Counted from the first letter of the stretch, positions 42,248 to 52,566 are shown. The stretch: 64,000 nucleotides of DNA from Butyrivibrio sp. Su6 (GCF_900108105.1 NZ_FNUR01000003.1:248001-312000); one strand, 5' to 3'. Numbers and translations: made by a program. The notes: a model not told the origin generated them from the sequence alone.

Positions 42248-43408
42248 TTACTTAAGTAATGCTCCGGAAATAACCATTCTCTGAACTTCAGATGTACCTT
42301 CGTAGATCTCTGTGATCTTAGCATCACGCATCATACGCTCTACTTCGTACTCTCTGATGTATCCGTAACCACCGTGAAGCTGTACAGCCTTTGTAGTTAC
42401 ATCCATAGCAGCTTCTGCAGCAAAGAGTTTTGCCTTTGCAGCTTCAACGCCATAGTAGTCTTTATTCTTCTTTGCATCAGCAGCCTGGTAAACAAGGAGT
42501 TTAGCAGCTTCGCACTGTGTAGCCATGTTTGCAAGCTGGAACTGTGTATTCTGGAATGCTCCGATAGATCTTCCGAACTGCTTTCTCTCTTTTACATACT
42601 CAACTGTTCTGTCAAGGGCGCCCTCAGCAATACCAAGTGCCTGAGCAGCGATACCAATACGTCCACCATCAAGTGTGTGCATAGCGATAGGGAATCCCTT
42701 TCCTCTTGCGCCAAGAAGGTTCTCTGCTGGGATATGGCAATCCTGGAAAATAAGTTCATATGTTGATGAACCGCGGATACCCATCTTGTTTTCTTTTGTT
42801 CCGAAAGTGAATCCAGGAGTATCTTTCTCAACGATGAATGCTGAGAACTTCTTCTGTTTTCTGCCCTTCTTATCTTCTACGATATCTGTGTAAGCGATGA
42901 TGATATAAATATCAGCTTCCTTACCGTTTGTGATAAAGCACTTTGAACCGTTAAGGATCCACTCTTTACCATCTTCTGAAAGAACAGCCTTTGTCTGAAC
43001 GCCCTGAGCGTCTGTACCAGCCATAGGTTCTGTAAGACCGAAAGCACCAAGCTTCTCACCCTTAGCAAGAGGTACAAGGTATTTCTGCTTCTGTTCTTCT
43101 GTACCATAAGTCATGATAGGATCGCAGCAAAGTGATGTGTGAGCAGATACGATAACTGCTGTTGTACCACAAACCTTTGCAAGCTCCTCTACACACATAA
43201 CGTATGTAAGAGGATCACAACCCTGTCCACCGTACTCCTTTGGAATCGGAATACCCATGAATCCATATTTCTGCATCTTTGCAACTGTTTCCCTAGGGAA
43301 TACTTCTGTCTCGTCAACGTCTATTGCATGTGGCTTAACTTCTTTTTCTGCAAACTCTTTGAAAAGAGCTCTAGCCATTTCATGTTGCTGATCAAGCTGA
43401 AAATCCAT
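42248..43408 (-). CDS. bcd: Butyryl-CoA dehydrogenase
   Basis: A 386-residue short-chain acyl-CoA dehydrogenase reducing crotonyl-CoA to butyryl-CoA. The flavin and substrate segments FGLTEPMAGTDA and FITNGKEADIYI are intact. The catalytic base is in the C-terminal IYEGTSEVQRM. Its place directly before etfB-etfA supports the NADH-dependent, ferredoxin-reducing Bcd-Etf complex. RBS is GGAGG. Confidence 0.97.
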   Translation of the reverse strand: MDFQLDQQHEMARALFKEFAEKEVKPHAIDVDETEVFPRETVAKMQKYGFMGIPIPKEYGGQGCDPLTYVMCVEELAKVCGTTAVIVSAHTSLCCDPIMTYGTEEQKQKYLVPLAKGEKLGAFGLTEPMAGTDAQGVQTKAVLSEDGKEWILNGSKCFITNGKEADIYIIIAYTDIVEDKKGRKQKKFSAFIVEKDTPGFTFGTKENKMGIRGSSTYELIFQDCHIPAENLLGARGKGFPIAMHTLDGGRIGIAAQALGIAEGALDRTVEYVKERKQFGRSIGAFQNTQFQLANMATQCEAAKLLVYQAADAKKNKDYYGVEAAKAKLFAAEAAMDVTTKAVQLHGGYGYIREYEVERMMRDAKITEIYEGTSEVQRMVISGALLK

Positions 43409-43454
43409 TATTTTTTCCTCCGAATCATATTAATCATTTAAATCTATAATGTAG

Positions 43455-44330
43455 TTAGGCGCGATCTGTAGGAACCTTGTTTCCATCTGCATAGTTGTAG
43501 AAACCAATTCCAGTCTTAACGCCAAGCTTCTTACCACGAACCATCTTACGAAGAAGTGGGCATGCGCGATACTTTGAATCGCCTGTCTCTGAATAAAGAA
43601 CGTCCATGATAGCAAGAACGATATCAAGTCCGATATAATCGCCGAGCTCTAATGGTCCCATAGGGTGGTTACATCCAAGCTTCATAGCTGTATCGATACC
43701 CTGGATATCTGAAACACCTTCTGAATATACGAAGATACCTTCGTTGATCATAGGAACAAGAATTCTGTTTACAACGAATCCTGCTGCTTCATTAACCTGT
43801 ACAGGTGTCTTTCCAAGATCTTCTGAGATCTTCTTGATCTTCTCTACCATGTCATCAGGAGTGTTAGCACCCTGGATAACCTCAACGAGCTTCATAACAG
43901 GAGCTGGGTTAAAGAAATGCATACCGATAATAGGCTTTGCAAGACCTGAACCGATCTCTGTGATTGAAAGAGATGATGTGTTTGATGCAAAGATACAATC
44001 AGGATTCTTTACGATATTGTCCTGAAGTTCTTTGAAGAGGTTCTTCTTGATATCCATAACTTCAAGAGCAGCCTCAACTACAAGATCAGCATCAGCACAG
44101 ATGTCATTAAGACCTGTCTGGATCTTGCCGATGATCTTATCAGCTTCTTCCTGAGTTTTCTTTCCCTTAGCAACCTGCTTATCAAGACCTTTTTTGATCT
44201 TTGCAAATCCGCCCTCAGCAAACTCAGTCTTGATATCGCAAAGATAAACCTTCTCTACAGACTCAGCCTGAGCAAATGTCTGAGCAATTCCTGAACCCAT
44301 TGTACCTGCGCCAATAACAGCTACCTTCAT
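43455..44330 (-). CDS. hbd: 3-hydroxybutyryl-CoA dehydrogenase
   Basis: A 291-residue NAD(P)H enzyme reducing acetoacetyl-CoA to 3-hydroxybutyryl-CoA. It has the Rossmann loop [14 protein letters not shown] (7-20), the catalytic histidine in [17 protein letters not shown] (about 138) and the C-terminal [18 protein letters not shown]. Third gene of the operon, between crt and bcd. Confidence 0.97.
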   Translation of the reverse strand: MKVAVIGAGTMGSGIAQTFAQAESVEKVYLCDIKTEFAEGGFAKIKKGLDKQVAKGKKTQEEADKIIGKIQTGLNDICADADLVVEAALEVMDIKKNLFKELQDNIVKNPDCIFASNTSSLSITEIGSGLAKPIIGMHFFNPAPVMKLVEVIQGANTPDDMVEKIKKISEDLGKTPVQVNEAAGFVVNRILVPMINEGIFVYSEGVSDIQGIDTAMKLGCNHPMGPLELGDYIGLDIVLAIMDVLYSETGDSKYRACPLLRKMVRGKKLGVKTGIGFYNYADGNKVPTDRA

Positions 44331-44371
44331 TTTAAAATCCTCCTAAAAAAAATTTTTTTATTTATGAAAAA

Positions 44372-45166
44372 TTAGGTATTTTTAAAAGCTACAACTTTAA
44401 CTTTTGCAGGATCATCTTTCTTTCTGAGGAAGTTAGCCATTCCTTCTTTCTGATCCTCTGTCTCGAAGCAAGAACCAAAGAGCTTTTCTTCGATAACGAT
44501 TGCTTCATCTATATCTGTCTGAAGTCCATCATTGATTGCTTTCTTGCATGCACGAACAGCGATAGGAGCATTAGCTGCGATCTGAGAAGCCATCTTCTCT
44601 GCAGCTGCCATGAGCTCTTCCTGTGGATAAACTGCATTAACAAGACCAATTCTAAGAGCTTCATCAGCCTTAATATTGCGAGCTGTGTAAATAAGCTGCT
44701 TAGCCATTCCTGCACCAATAAGACGAGCAAGTCTCTGTGTTCCGCCAAATCCAGGTGTGATTCCCAGACCAACCTCAGGCTGACCAAACATAGCGTTCTC
44801 TGAGCAGATACGAATATCGCAGCTCATTGAGATCTCACATCCACCACCAAGAGCAAATCCATTTACTGCAGCAATTACAGGAACAGGGAACTGCTCGATC
44901 TTGCGGAAGATATCATTTCCTTTTTTACCAAAAGCTTCGCCTTCAGCCTTTGTAAGTGTGCTCATCTCTCCGATGTCAGCACCGGCAACAAAAGATTTCT
45001 CTCCTGCGCCTGTAAGAACAACTGCTCTTACTACATTTGTGTCGATTGCATCGAATGTAGCAGCAAGGTCATCAAGAACCTGTGAATTAAGAGCATTGAG
45101 TGCTTCAGGACGATTGATTGTAACGATTGCTACGTTGTCTTTTAACTCACAATTAACAAATCCCAT
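44372..45166 (-). CDS. crt: 3-hydroxybutyryl-CoA dehydratase (crotonase)
   Basis: A 264-residue crotonase-fold enzyme that dehydrates 3-hydroxybutyryl-CoA to crotonyl-CoA. The oxyanion-hole segments VAGADIGEMS (about 58-67) and NGFALGGGCEISMSCD (about 103-118) are intact, and FGQPEVGLGITPGFGGTQRL carries the catalytic glutamate pair region. Second gene of the operon. Confidence 0.96.
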   Translation of the reverse strand: MGFVNCELKDNVAIVTINRPEALNALNSQVLDDLAATFDAIDTNVVRAVVLTGAGEKSFVAGADIGEMSTLTKAEGEAFGKKGNDIFRKIEQFPVPVIAAVNGFALGGGCEISMSCDIRICSENAMFGQPEVGLGITPGFGGTQRLARLIGAGMAKQLIYTARNIKADEALRIGLVNAVYPQEELMAAAEKMASQIAANAPIAVRACKKAINDGLQTDIDEAIVIEEKLFGSCFETEDQKEGMANFLRKKDDPAKVKVVAFKNT

Positions 45167-45186
45167 TTTGTTTTCCCCCTATTAAA

Positions 45187-46374
45187 TTAGTACTTCTCTA
45201 CTATAGTAGCGCAGCCCATTCCGCCGCCGATGCAAAGTGTTGCAAGACCTTTCTTTGCATCTTCTCTCTTCTGCATCTCATGAAGAAGAGTTACAAGGAT
45301 ACGGCATCCTGACGCTCCAACAGGGTGTCCAAGTGCAATAGCACCACCGTTAACGTTAACCTTATTCATATCAAATCCAAGGTCCTTGGCAACTGCAACT
45401 GACTGAGCTGCGAATGCTTCGTTAGCCTCGATAAGATCGATATCATCAAGTGAAAGCTCTGTCTTCTTAAGAACTTTCTTTGTAGCTGCAACAGGTCCGA
45501 TACCCATTACTTCAGGCTCAACACCTGCAAGTGCTCCGCCTACCCATGTAGCCATAGGCTTGATTCCAAGTTCTTTTGCCTTCTCTTCGCTCATAACAAC
45601 TACTGCAGCAGCACCATCATTGATACCTGAAGCATTACCAGCTGTTACAAGTCCGCCCTCTTTACCAGAGCAGCATTTAAGTTTTGAAAGTGTCTCTACT
45701 GTTGTGCCGGCACGAGGACCCTCATCAACCTTGAACTCAACCATTTCCTTTTTAACCTTTACAGGAACAGGAACGATCTCGTCGTTGAATCTGCCTTCTG
45801 CCATAGCCTTCTCACATTTCTGCTGTGAGTTTGCTGAGAACTCATCAAGTTCCTGTCTTGTAAGTCCCCATCTATCGCAGATATTCTCTGCTGTGATCAT
45901 CATGTGATAGTGATTGAAAGCATCTGTAAGAGCATCGTTTACCATTGTATCTACAACTGTTCCGTTGTTCATACGATATCCGAAACGTGCATTAGGAAGT
46001 GCATAAGGAGCCATAGACATGTTCTCCATACCACCAGCAACAACTATATCAGCCTCGCCAGCCTTGATAAGATCAGCTGCCATGTTGACACAGTTAAGAC
46101 CAGAACCGCAAACTACGTTGATTGTAACTGCAGGAGTCTCGATTGGAAGACCAGCCTTGATTGAAGCCTGTCTTGCTACGTTCTGTCCAAGTCCAGCCTG
46201 GATAACGCATCCCATCAGTACCTCGTCAACCATCTCAGGCTTAACACCTGCACGGTTAAGTGCCTCTTTGATTACGATTGAACCAAGTTCTGCTGCAGGA
46301 GTGTTGCTGAGGGCTCCACCCATTTTGCCGATAGCTGTTCTCACTGCACCCGCTAAAACTACTTTCTGTGCCAT
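45187..46374 (-). CDS. thl: Acetyl-CoA acetyltransferase (thiolase)
   Basis: A 395-residue thiolase and the first gene of thl-crt-hbd-bcd-etfB-etfA. The nucleophilic cysteine lies in [11 protein letters not shown] (about 89), with GHPVGASG and CIGGGMGCA toward the end. It feeds the butyrate pathway with acetoacetyl-CoA. A promoter and a Rex-like palindrome precede it. It is a close paralogue of the gene at 38976. Confidence 0.96.
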   Translation of the reverse strand: MAQKVVLAGAVRTAIGKMGGALSNTPAAELGSIVIKEALNRAGVKPEMVDEVLMGCVIQAGLGQNVARQASIKAGLPIETPAVTINVVCGSGLNCVNMAADLIKAGEADIVVAGGMENMSMAPYALPNARFGYRMNNGTVVDTMVNDALTDAFNHYHMMITAENICDRWGLTRQELDEFSANSQQKCEKAMAEGRFNDEIVPVPVKVKKEMVEFKVDEGPRAGTTVETLSKLKCCSGKEGGLVTAGNASGINDGAAAVVVMSEEKAKELGIKPMATWVGGALAGVEPEVMGIGPVAATKKVLKKTELSLDDIDLIEANEAFAAQSVAVAKDLGFDMNKVNVNGGAIALGHPVGASGCRILVTLLHEMQKREDAKKGLATLCIGGGMGCATIVEKY

Positions 46375-46443
46375 AAAGTATTACCTCCGTTTTTTGGGAC
46401 ATGTCTATGTCCATATTTTATTTAGTTTTGACTTTAGAATCGC

Positions 46444-46461
46444 TTGATAAATTTTTATCAG
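46444..46461. promoter_or_regulatory. Rex-like operator at the butyrate operon promoter
   Basis: TTGATAAATTTTTATCAG is a near-perfect 18-bp inverted repeat with Rex-like TTG...CA(A/G) ends. It overlaps the expected transcription start. Rex senses NADH/NAD+, and its sites often control butyrate genes in Clostridia; the match is by eye. Confidence 0.5.
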
Positions 46462-46464
46462 AAC

Positions 46465-46493
46465 AGAATAATTTTAGCACACCATATAGTCAA
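46465..46493 (-). promoter_or_regulatory. Predicted promoter of the butyrate operon
   Basis: Minus strand -35 TTGACT (46488-46493) and -10 TATTCT (46465-46470), spacer 17 bp, about 90 bp upstream of thl. Confidence 0.6.
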
Positions 46494-46502
46494 ATGCAAT
46501 AA

Positions 46503-46530
46503 AAAATAGCTCCCCTCAGGGAGCTATTTT
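46503..46530. terminator. Terminator after hpf
   Basis: AAAATAGCTCCC-CTCA-GGGAGCTATTTT, a perfect 12-bp stem 55 bp downstream of the hpf stop. Confidence 0.85.
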
Positions 46531-46585
46531 ATAAAATCTCAATAAATTGATATTAAATTAACGAATTGTTATTTAATTAACAAGT

Positions 46586-47116
46586 TCACACTTCAGGTTC
46601 AATTATTCCGTATGTGTTTCCTTTTCTCTTATAAACTACGCTTACCTGATCAGTTTCAGCGTTAACAAATACGAAGAAATTGTGTCCTAAAAGTTCCATC
46701 TGTACACAGGCATCTTCCGGATACATTGGCTTTGGATCAAATTTTTTCATACGTTCGATCCTGATCTCATCATCATCAACGTATTCACTCTCAATGTATT
46801 CTTTTTTGAAGTTGCTGGCTTCTGCCTGCTGCTTATCAACAAGCTTGCTCTTGTACTTCTTAAGTTGTCTCTCAATAACTTCTTCAACAAGATCGATTGA
46901 AACATACATATCATTACTGATCTGCTCAGCACGAATGATCTTGCCTTTTACAGGAATGGTCACCTCAATCTTATGTCGCTCCTTATCGACGTTTAGTGTG
47001 ACGTTGGCATTAGTATCAGGAGTAAAATACTTTTCAAGCTTACCAATTTTCTCCTCTACTGCTGCACGTAGCCCTGGTGTAACATCAATGTTCTTTCCTA
47101 CGATTGTAAATTTCAT
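46586..47116 (-). CDS. hpf: Long-form ribosome hibernation promoting factor
   Basis: A 176-residue protein. The N-terminal RaiA/YfiA domain (1-98) has VTPGLRAAVEEKIGKLEKYF and binds the 30S decoding region. A linker leads to the C-terminal dimerisation domain (about 120-176, ending YKRKGNTYGIIEPEV) found in long HPFs, which join two 70S ribosomes into inactive 100S dimers. It is a single gene with a promoter at 47152-47181 and a terminator. Confidence 0.95.
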   Translation of the reverse strand: MKFTIVGKNIDVTPGLRAAVEEKIGKLEKYFTPDTNANVTLNVDKERHKIEVTIPVKGKIIRAEQISNDMYVSIDLVEEVIERQLKKYKSKLVDKQQAEASNFKKEYIESEYVDDDEIRIERMKKFDPKPMYPEDACVQMELLGHNFFVFVNAETDQVSVVYKRKGNTYGIIEPEV

Positions 47117-47151
47117 GCAATCATCCCCTTTGCTACTAAAATGTATAACAT

Positions 47152-47181
47152 ATTATAGCATTTATCTGACAATTTATCCAA
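47152..47181 (-). promoter_or_regulatory. Predicted promoter of hpf
   Basis: Minus strand -35 TTGGAT (47176-47181) and perfect -10 TATAAT (47152-47157), spacer 18 bp. The rest of the gap to 47439 is AT-rich and shows no gene, terminator or repeat that I can support. Confidence 0.55.
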
Positions 47182-47439
47182 CACATAACACACTTTGAAT
47201 CCTAATCTTTTTATAAACAACTTCATTTTAGCAATAATGCACAAAAAAATATCTGTTGCTTTCTATTGTGTAAAATTCACTTGCAAAACACCCTTTATGT
47301 GGACAATGTGGATAAGTTCGTGTATAAGTCGAAAAATAGCCATTCTTAAAAAGCATCCTGTGGATAACTTTTTATAAACAAACTATAAAATATTTATTAA
47401 TTTATGTTGACTTTTGGCTTTATGTGCACATTGGAGAAA

Positions 47440-48948
47440 TTAGGAAAGTTTTATCCTCAGGGAAACAAGGCTGCATGGTGGAAGGGCTACTTTAAGCATA
47501 TTTCCGCTGCTTTCAAAGTTTTCAAAGTTCTTTTCCATAACTTTTTCCGGGTCATCAAAGCTGTTATAATCATCCATTTTTCCTGAAAGGATTGTTCCTG
47601 TAACTTCACCAATCGAAGAATTTCTAAAATCGATATCCACAATGTTTTCTTTTTCCACATCGATGTTGTTCAAAGTAACTGTCACAATTCCATCTTTATC
47701 CACAGAAACGGATTCATTTACATTCTCTGCTGTATCTTCGCCTTCTCCTATTCTTTCTGTTCCCTCAAGGTAGCTTTCCAAAAGATCTGCATCCTGATGA
47801 TGGCGGAACATATGAAATACATGATAGGTTGGTGTAAGAACCATCTTGTCATCCTCTGTAAGGATCACCGATTGAAGTACATTTACTATCTGGGCAAGAC
47901 ATCCCATCTTTACTCTGTCTGAATGCTTGTTAAAGATGTTAAGGGTAGCGCCTGCCACCTGTGCATCGCGCATTGAATTCTGCTGATACAAAAATCCCGG
48001 ATTTGTTCCTTCTTCCACATCGTGCCAGCAACCCCATTCGTCTACCAGCATCGCAATTTTCTTTTCAGGATCGTACTCAGACATGATATGGTCATTTCTT
48101 GTAATGATCTCATCCATGTACACAGCCTTTCTCATGGCCCTGTAATATTCTTCTTTCGAGAACTCTTTTGCGCTTCCCTTGTGCTCCCAATTGTTGACAA
48201 CAACATAGTAATGAACAGAAAGCCCATCCATAAAACCGTGGGCAGCTGCTGGTGCCGGATGTCTGAAGCACACTTCCATAACTTCACTTGTCCACTTATA
48301 ATCATCGGCATTTGGGCCGCAGCAAATTTTCTTTATAGGCTTATTTCCATTGTAGCAGCGCACATAGGTCTGATAATTCCTATACTTGTTGCCATAATAG
48401 TCTGCAGTCATATTTCCGCCGCATCCCCAGTTTTCATTGCCAACGCCAAAGTAATCCACAGTCCATGGTTTTTCATGACCATTTTCTTTTCTGAGCTCCG
48501 CCATAGGTGAAACACCGTCGAATGTCATGTACTCCACCCATTCGCTCATTTCTCTTACGGTTCCGCTTCCAACGTTCCCATTTACGTATGTTTTACACCC
48601 AAGCTGTTTGCAAAGTTCAAAGTACTCATGTGTGCCAAAGCTGTTATCCTCAATCACTCCGCCCCAATGAGTGTTGATCATTTTCTTTCTTTTTTCCTTG
48701 GGGCCGATACCATCCATCCAGTGGTACTCATCAGCAAAGTTTCCTCCCGGCCATCTAAGTACCGGCACCTTTATCTCTTTTAGTGCATCCACAACGTCCT
48801 TCCTCATGCCGTTCTCATTCTTTATCTGAGAATTCTCACCGACATAGAGGCCTCCGTATATACATCTTCCAAGATGCTCGCTGAAGTGCCCATAAACTTC
48901 AGGCTCAATATGACTTAATTTTCTGTTCTCGTTAATATGTAATTTCAT
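47440..48948 (-). CDS. GH51 alpha-L-arabinofuranosidase
   Basis: A 502-residue intracellular enzyme (no signal peptide). The ATG at 48948 is fixed by AAGGGGAACG just before it. The catalytic acid/base glutamate is in GVGNENWGCGGN (about 162) and the nucleophile in MLVDEWGCWH (about 280). GH51 enzymes remove arabinofuranosyl units from arabino-oligosaccharides imported from arabinan or arabinoxylan. It is last in the operon LacI - binding protein - two permeases - GH51, starting 10 bp after the permease stop. Confidence 0.94.
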   Translation of the reverse strand: MKLHINENRKLSHIEPEVYGHFSEHLGRCIYGGLYVGENSQIKNENGMRKDVVDALKEIKVPVLRWPGGNFADEYHWMDGIGPKEKRKKMINTHWGGVIEDNSFGTHEYFELCKQLGCKTYVNGNVGSGTVREMSEWVEYMTFDGVSPMAELRKENGHEKPWTVDYFGVGNENWGCGGNMTADYYGNKYRNYQTYVRCYNGNKPIKKICCGPNADDYKWTSEVMEVCFRHPAPAAAHGFMDGLSVHYYVVVNNWEHKGSAKEFSKEEYYRAMRKAVYMDEIITRNDHIMSEYDPEKKIAMLVDEWGCWHDVEEGTNPGFLYQQNSMRDAQVAGATLNIFNKHSDRVKMGCLAQIVNVLQSVILTEDDKMVLTPTYHVFHMFRHHQDADLLESYLEGTERIGEGEDTAENVNESVSVDKDGIVTVTLNNIDVEKENIVDIDFRNSSIGEVTGTILSGKMDDYNSFDDPEKVMEKNFENFESSGNMLKVALPPCSLVSLRIKLS

Positions 48949-48958
48949 CGTTCCCCTT

Positions 48959-49855
48959 TTAACCCTTAACTCCACCAAGAGTTATACCTTTCACAAAATT
49001 TCCCTGAATAAATGGATATGATACAAGTATAGGTAATACGCCAACCGTGGCCATGGCCATACGAACTGAAACTGAAGGAATGGACGCAAGACCAACTCCC
49101 GCATCCTGCACTCTTGCGCTGTTCTGTGACAGATACTGGATGTTCTGCATCATTCTGTTAAGAAGATTCTGAACAGAATACAGGTCAGTTCTCTTTGTAA
49201 GATAGATGTATCCGTTCATCCAGTCATTCCAATATGCAATTCCTGCAAAAAGACCTATTGTAGCCACTATTGGTTTTGACAAAGGCAATACCACACTCGA
49301 AAATGTCTTGTATTCAGAAGCGCCGTCAATGTAAGCTGCATCTAGAATCTCAGTCGGTATACTGCTGCAGAAATATGATTTCATCAGCATTACGTTAAAG
49401 CCATTCATCAAAAGCCCCGGAACTAAAAGTGCCCAAAAACTATTTTTAATGTTCAGCATATTGGAATACACGATGTAAGTCGGAACCAGTCCGCCATTAA
49501 ACAAAAGTGTAAAGAATACCAGAAATAAAAGGACACTTCTAAATGGCAAATCAGGTTTTGAAAGAGCGTAGGCCAAAAGCGTTGTGATGGAAAGAGCCAG
49601 CGCTGTTCCCACCAAGGTAAGCACTATCGATATTCCATAGGCATGAACTACTGAATTTCCTGTTTTAAAAATATATTCATACGCATAGGTGCTCCATTTT
49701 GCCGGAGTAAAAGAATATCCGTTAGCAATAAGTACATCGTTGTCCGTAAATGAAGAAATAACCAGCAGCACAAACGGAACCACAGCAAGGAGCGATAATA
49801 TGATCATCACAACATGCGCAAATATTTGAAAGTTTCTCTCTTCTCTTGTTCTCAT
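48959..49855 (-). CDS. Oligosaccharide ABC transporter permease, LplC/YtcP type
   Basis: A 298-residue permease with six membrane segments. The ATG at 49855 has AGGGG nine bases upstream; a GTG two codons earlier is too close to that site. The EAA-loop motif is LDAAYIDGASEYKTFSSVVL (about 185). Together with the LplB-type permease it makes the import channel for the binding protein encoded upstream. No ATPase is encoded in the cluster. Confidence 0.9.
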   Translation of the reverse strand: MRTREERNFQIFAHVVMIILSLLAVVPFVLLVISSFTDNDVLIANGYSFTPAKWSTYAYEYIFKTGNSVVHAYGISIVLTLVGTALALSITTLLAYALSKPDLPFRSVLLFLVFFTLLFNGGLVPTYIVYSNMLNIKNSFWALLVPGLLMNGFNVMLMKSYFCSSIPTEILDAAYIDGASEYKTFSSVVLPLSKPIVATIGLFAGIAYWNDWMNGYIYLTKRTDLYSVQNLLNRMMQNIQYLSQNSARVQDAGVGLASIPSVSVRMAMATVGVLPILVSYPFIQGNFVKGITLGGVKG

Positions 49856-49876
49856 TGTCACTCACCCCTTTAATGC

Positions 49877-50791
49877 TCAGAATAATGCATAATCCGGGTC
49901 TATCTTTTTCACGATCAGATTAGAACCAAGAACCAAAATAAATCCAACAAGCGACTGATAAAGACCTGCTGCCGAGGACATGGACATATCACCAAGCTCC
50001 AAAAGTCCTCTGTAAACATAGGTATCAATTGTATTTGTCACGCTAAACAGTGCTCCCTGATTCTGAGGCACCTGATAAAAGAGCCCGAAATCCGAGTAGA
50101 ATATTCTTCCAATTGCCAAAAGAGTAAGCATCACAATTGTTGGTTTCAAAAGAGGAATAGTTATCTTGAAGATCTGCTGCCACTTGGATGCACCGTCTAT
50201 TGACGCAGATTCATAGATGCTTCTGTCTATTCCTAAAATACTCGCCAGATAGATAACGCAGTTATAGCCAACACCCTTCCATGCACTTACGAACACAAGG
50301 ATAAAGGGCCAGTATTTCTTTTCCATATACCAGGAGACAGGGTCCATCCCCAATGGCTTTAATATTGAATTGTTGATAAATCCGTTTTCTGTGGATAAAA
50401 AACCAAATACAAGATAACTTACGATTACCATGGAGATCATATATGGCAACAGGATAAATGACTGATAAGCCTTTTTTATCCTGGAAGTCATCTCTGCCAG
50501 AAGAATCGCTACAAAGATTGCCATAATGGTATTAACGATAATAAACACCAGATTATAAAGAATAGTATTTCTCGTGATTACAAAGGCATCCTTTGTGGCA
50601 AAAAGATATTTAAAATTCTTAAAGCCAACAAAGGGAGAACCATATATTCCTTTCTTGGCATTAAACTTTTTGAAAGCAAGAATAAGTCCGGGCAATGGCA
50701 GATAATTGTTTATAAAAAGATAGAGCAAGCCCGGAAAAGCCATGACATAAAGAGGAATATACCTCTTAAAGTTTTTCCTTTTATTTTTCAT
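49877..50791 (-). CDS. Oligosaccharide ABC transporter permease, LplB type
   Basis: A 304-residue permease with six membrane segments. It has YVMAFPGLLYLFINNYLPL at the first segment and the EAA-loop motif YESASIDGASKWQQIFKITI (about 190). It lies 21 bp before the second permease and 72 bp after the binding-protein gene. This LplB/LplC subgroup usually imports complex oligosaccharides. Confidence 0.9.
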   Translation of the reverse strand: MKNKRKNFKRYIPLYVMAFPGLLYLFINNYLPLPGLILAFKKFNAKKGIYGSPFVGFKNFKYLFATKDAFVITRNTILYNLVFIIVNTIMAIFVAILLAEMTSRIKKAYQSFILLPYMISMVIVSYLVFGFLSTENGFINNSILKPLGMDPVSWYMEKKYWPFILVFVSAWKGVGYNCVIYLASILGIDRSIYESASIDGASKWQQIFKITIPLLKPTIVMLTLLAIGRIFYSDFGLFYQVPQNQGALFSVTNTIDTYVYRGLLELGDMSMSSAAGLYQSLVGFILVLGSNLIVKKIDPDYALF

Positions 50792-50863
50792 ACGTTTTTC
50801 GCTCCCAAATGCTATAAAAGCCCCGGCTATCCTTCCCCGATAGCCGGAGCTCTTTAAAAGATC

Positions 50864-52522
50864 TTAGTTAATTCCGTTCTCAGCTGCCCAAGCATCAAGA
50901 GCTGCCTGTTTTCCAGCCATGTAGTCATCAAGTCCTGCTGCCTTAAGAGCCTGCTCAAGCTCTGCAATTCCTGTTTCAGGATCAACAAAACCGTAAACTA
51001 CCTTAGGTCCAAATTCATCATATGCATTCTTAAGTGCTGTATACTCAGATGCATAGTCTGTGTTATCCCATGTAAATCCAAGAGCCTTTGACTTACATGT
51101 ACAATTGTCGTTGAAATCTGCGATCTGCTGTCCAAGATCAAGCGGATCACCTTCCCATACATATGTTACATATGGGTTTGGCATAAGCCAGAGAACATTT
51201 GGATAGTACTCAGAATTATTGGCATCTACGCCATCTGCGTAGGAAATAGTTCCGTCAGAATTAACCTTAAACTCTTTTCCTTCCTGTCCCCAACACATAA
51301 GAGTTTCAATTGTTGAATCTGTATAAAGGGCATTAAGAACCTGAATTGTTGCTACAGGATCTTCTGTGTTCTGGTTAACACACCAAGGGAATGATGATAC
51401 TGATGAAGAACTCATAAAGCTCTCACCAACATCAAATACAACCATATCTCTTCCGCACTCACCTGAGATTTGAGTCTTGTAACCAGGCTTACTGCAAGCC
51501 ATCATAGCCATGTAAGCTCCTGATTTAACCTTTGCAGAAGCACCTGTTGTATCTGTAAGAGCATCCTGTGAAATGAATCCTGCCTGATTCCAGTCATAAG
51601 CTCTCTGAGCCCATTCCTTGAAAGTATCAGATGCATATACATCTTCAATCTTAAGTGAGTTCTGAGGGTCAAGAAGTGTTCCGAAATAATCACCTGCAAT
51701 ATTGTCAACTGAGCTTCCCTGTGTTAGTTCATTGTCCTGAATAGCCATTACATACTTGTCAGGGAACTGAGCATGGAGCTGTGTGAAAATATCATTGATA
51801 TCATCCCATGTAGCCTTTGGATATCCAAGCTCACCTGTTGGCAGTGCAGTAACATCGTATCCGATAGCATCAAGATATTCCTGACCTACACATACAGCAG
51901 CTGTCTCAATAGCATAGTCCTTAATTGGAGGTGTTCCGTATAATACGCCGCCAACTCTGCAGGCATCAAGGTAATCAGCTCTTATCTTTTCCTTTATTCC
52001 GCTGCAGTAATCATCAAACATTCCATCTTCTTCAAGGTCGAGAACATAACCATTATTTATTGATGGGTTATATCCCAGGATACATGTTGAGAAAAGATCT
52101 ACCTGCTCACCTGATGAAAGCATAAGCTTCATATCTTCTCCATATGCAGCTGAGTCTATGATCATAAGCTCTACATCAAGACCAAGGGTCTCTTCTGTAT
52201 AAGCAGACAATGCTTCGTTGATCCTGTCAAGACCCGCAGGTCTTCCTGTCCAGTCAAAAAATGCAATAACAACCTTCTCGTACTTGCCATCCTTTTCAGC
52301 CTTGGCTTTTCTGTCTGCTATAGCCTGAGCAGCCTTATCTGACGCAGCCTCGCTGCTTCCCCCGTCATCTTTCTGCTCTGCATTTGACTGCTCAGTAGCT
52401 TCCTGCTTTGTAGTCTGAGTATCACTCTGAGCAGGTGTCTGTGTTGCCGCGCTTCCACATCCGCTGAAGATCATAGCTGCAGTTGTTGCGCTTAGTAATA
52501 AAGAAGCAATTTTCTTTTTCAT
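50864..52522 (-). CDS. Oligosaccharide-binding lipoprotein (LplA type)
   Basis: A 552-residue lipoprotein. The ATG at 52522 follows GGAGG with five bases spacing. The signal peptide ends in lipobox FSGC (Cys22), then comes a Gln/Thr/Ser-rich linker (about 25-65). The large mature domain fits the long family of oligosaccharide binders that partner LplB/LplC permeases. The GH51 gene in the same operon points to arabino-oligosaccharides. A perfect LacI-type palindrome lies 44 bp upstream. Confidence 0.92.
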   Translation of the reverse strand: MKKKIASLLLSATTAAMIFSGCGSAATQTPAQSDTQTTKQEATEQSNAEQKDDGGSSEAASDKAAQAIADRKAKAEKDGKYEKVVIAFFDWTGRPAGLDRINEALSAYTEETLGLDVELMIIDSAAYGEDMKLMLSSGEQVDLFSTCILGYNPSINNGYVLDLEEDGMFDDYCSGIKEKIRADYLDACRVGGVLYGTPPIKDYAIETAAVCVGQEYLDAIGYDVTALPTGELGYPKATWDDINDIFTQLHAQFPDKYVMAIQDNELTQGSSVDNIAGDYFGTLLDPQNSLKIEDVYASDTFKEWAQRAYDWNQAGFISQDALTDTTGASAKVKSGAYMAMMACSKPGYKTQISGECGRDMVVFDVGESFMSSSSVSSFPWCVNQNTEDPVATIQVLNALYTDSTIETLMCWGQEGKEFKVNSDGTISYADGVDANNSEYYPNVLWLMPNPYVTYVWEGDPLDLGQQIADFNDNCTCKSKALGFTWDNTDYASEYTALKNAYDEFGPKVVYGFVDPETGIAELEQALKAAGLDDYMAGKQAALDAWAAENGIN

Positions 52523-52566
52523 AGCATCCTCCATCTTTGCAACTGATATTCATTATTCTGTTTTAT

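Noticed and set aside
46019-46447. Plus-strand frames antisense to the butyrate genes
   Set aside because: They mirror strongly coding minus-strand genes in which all catalytic motifs are intact.
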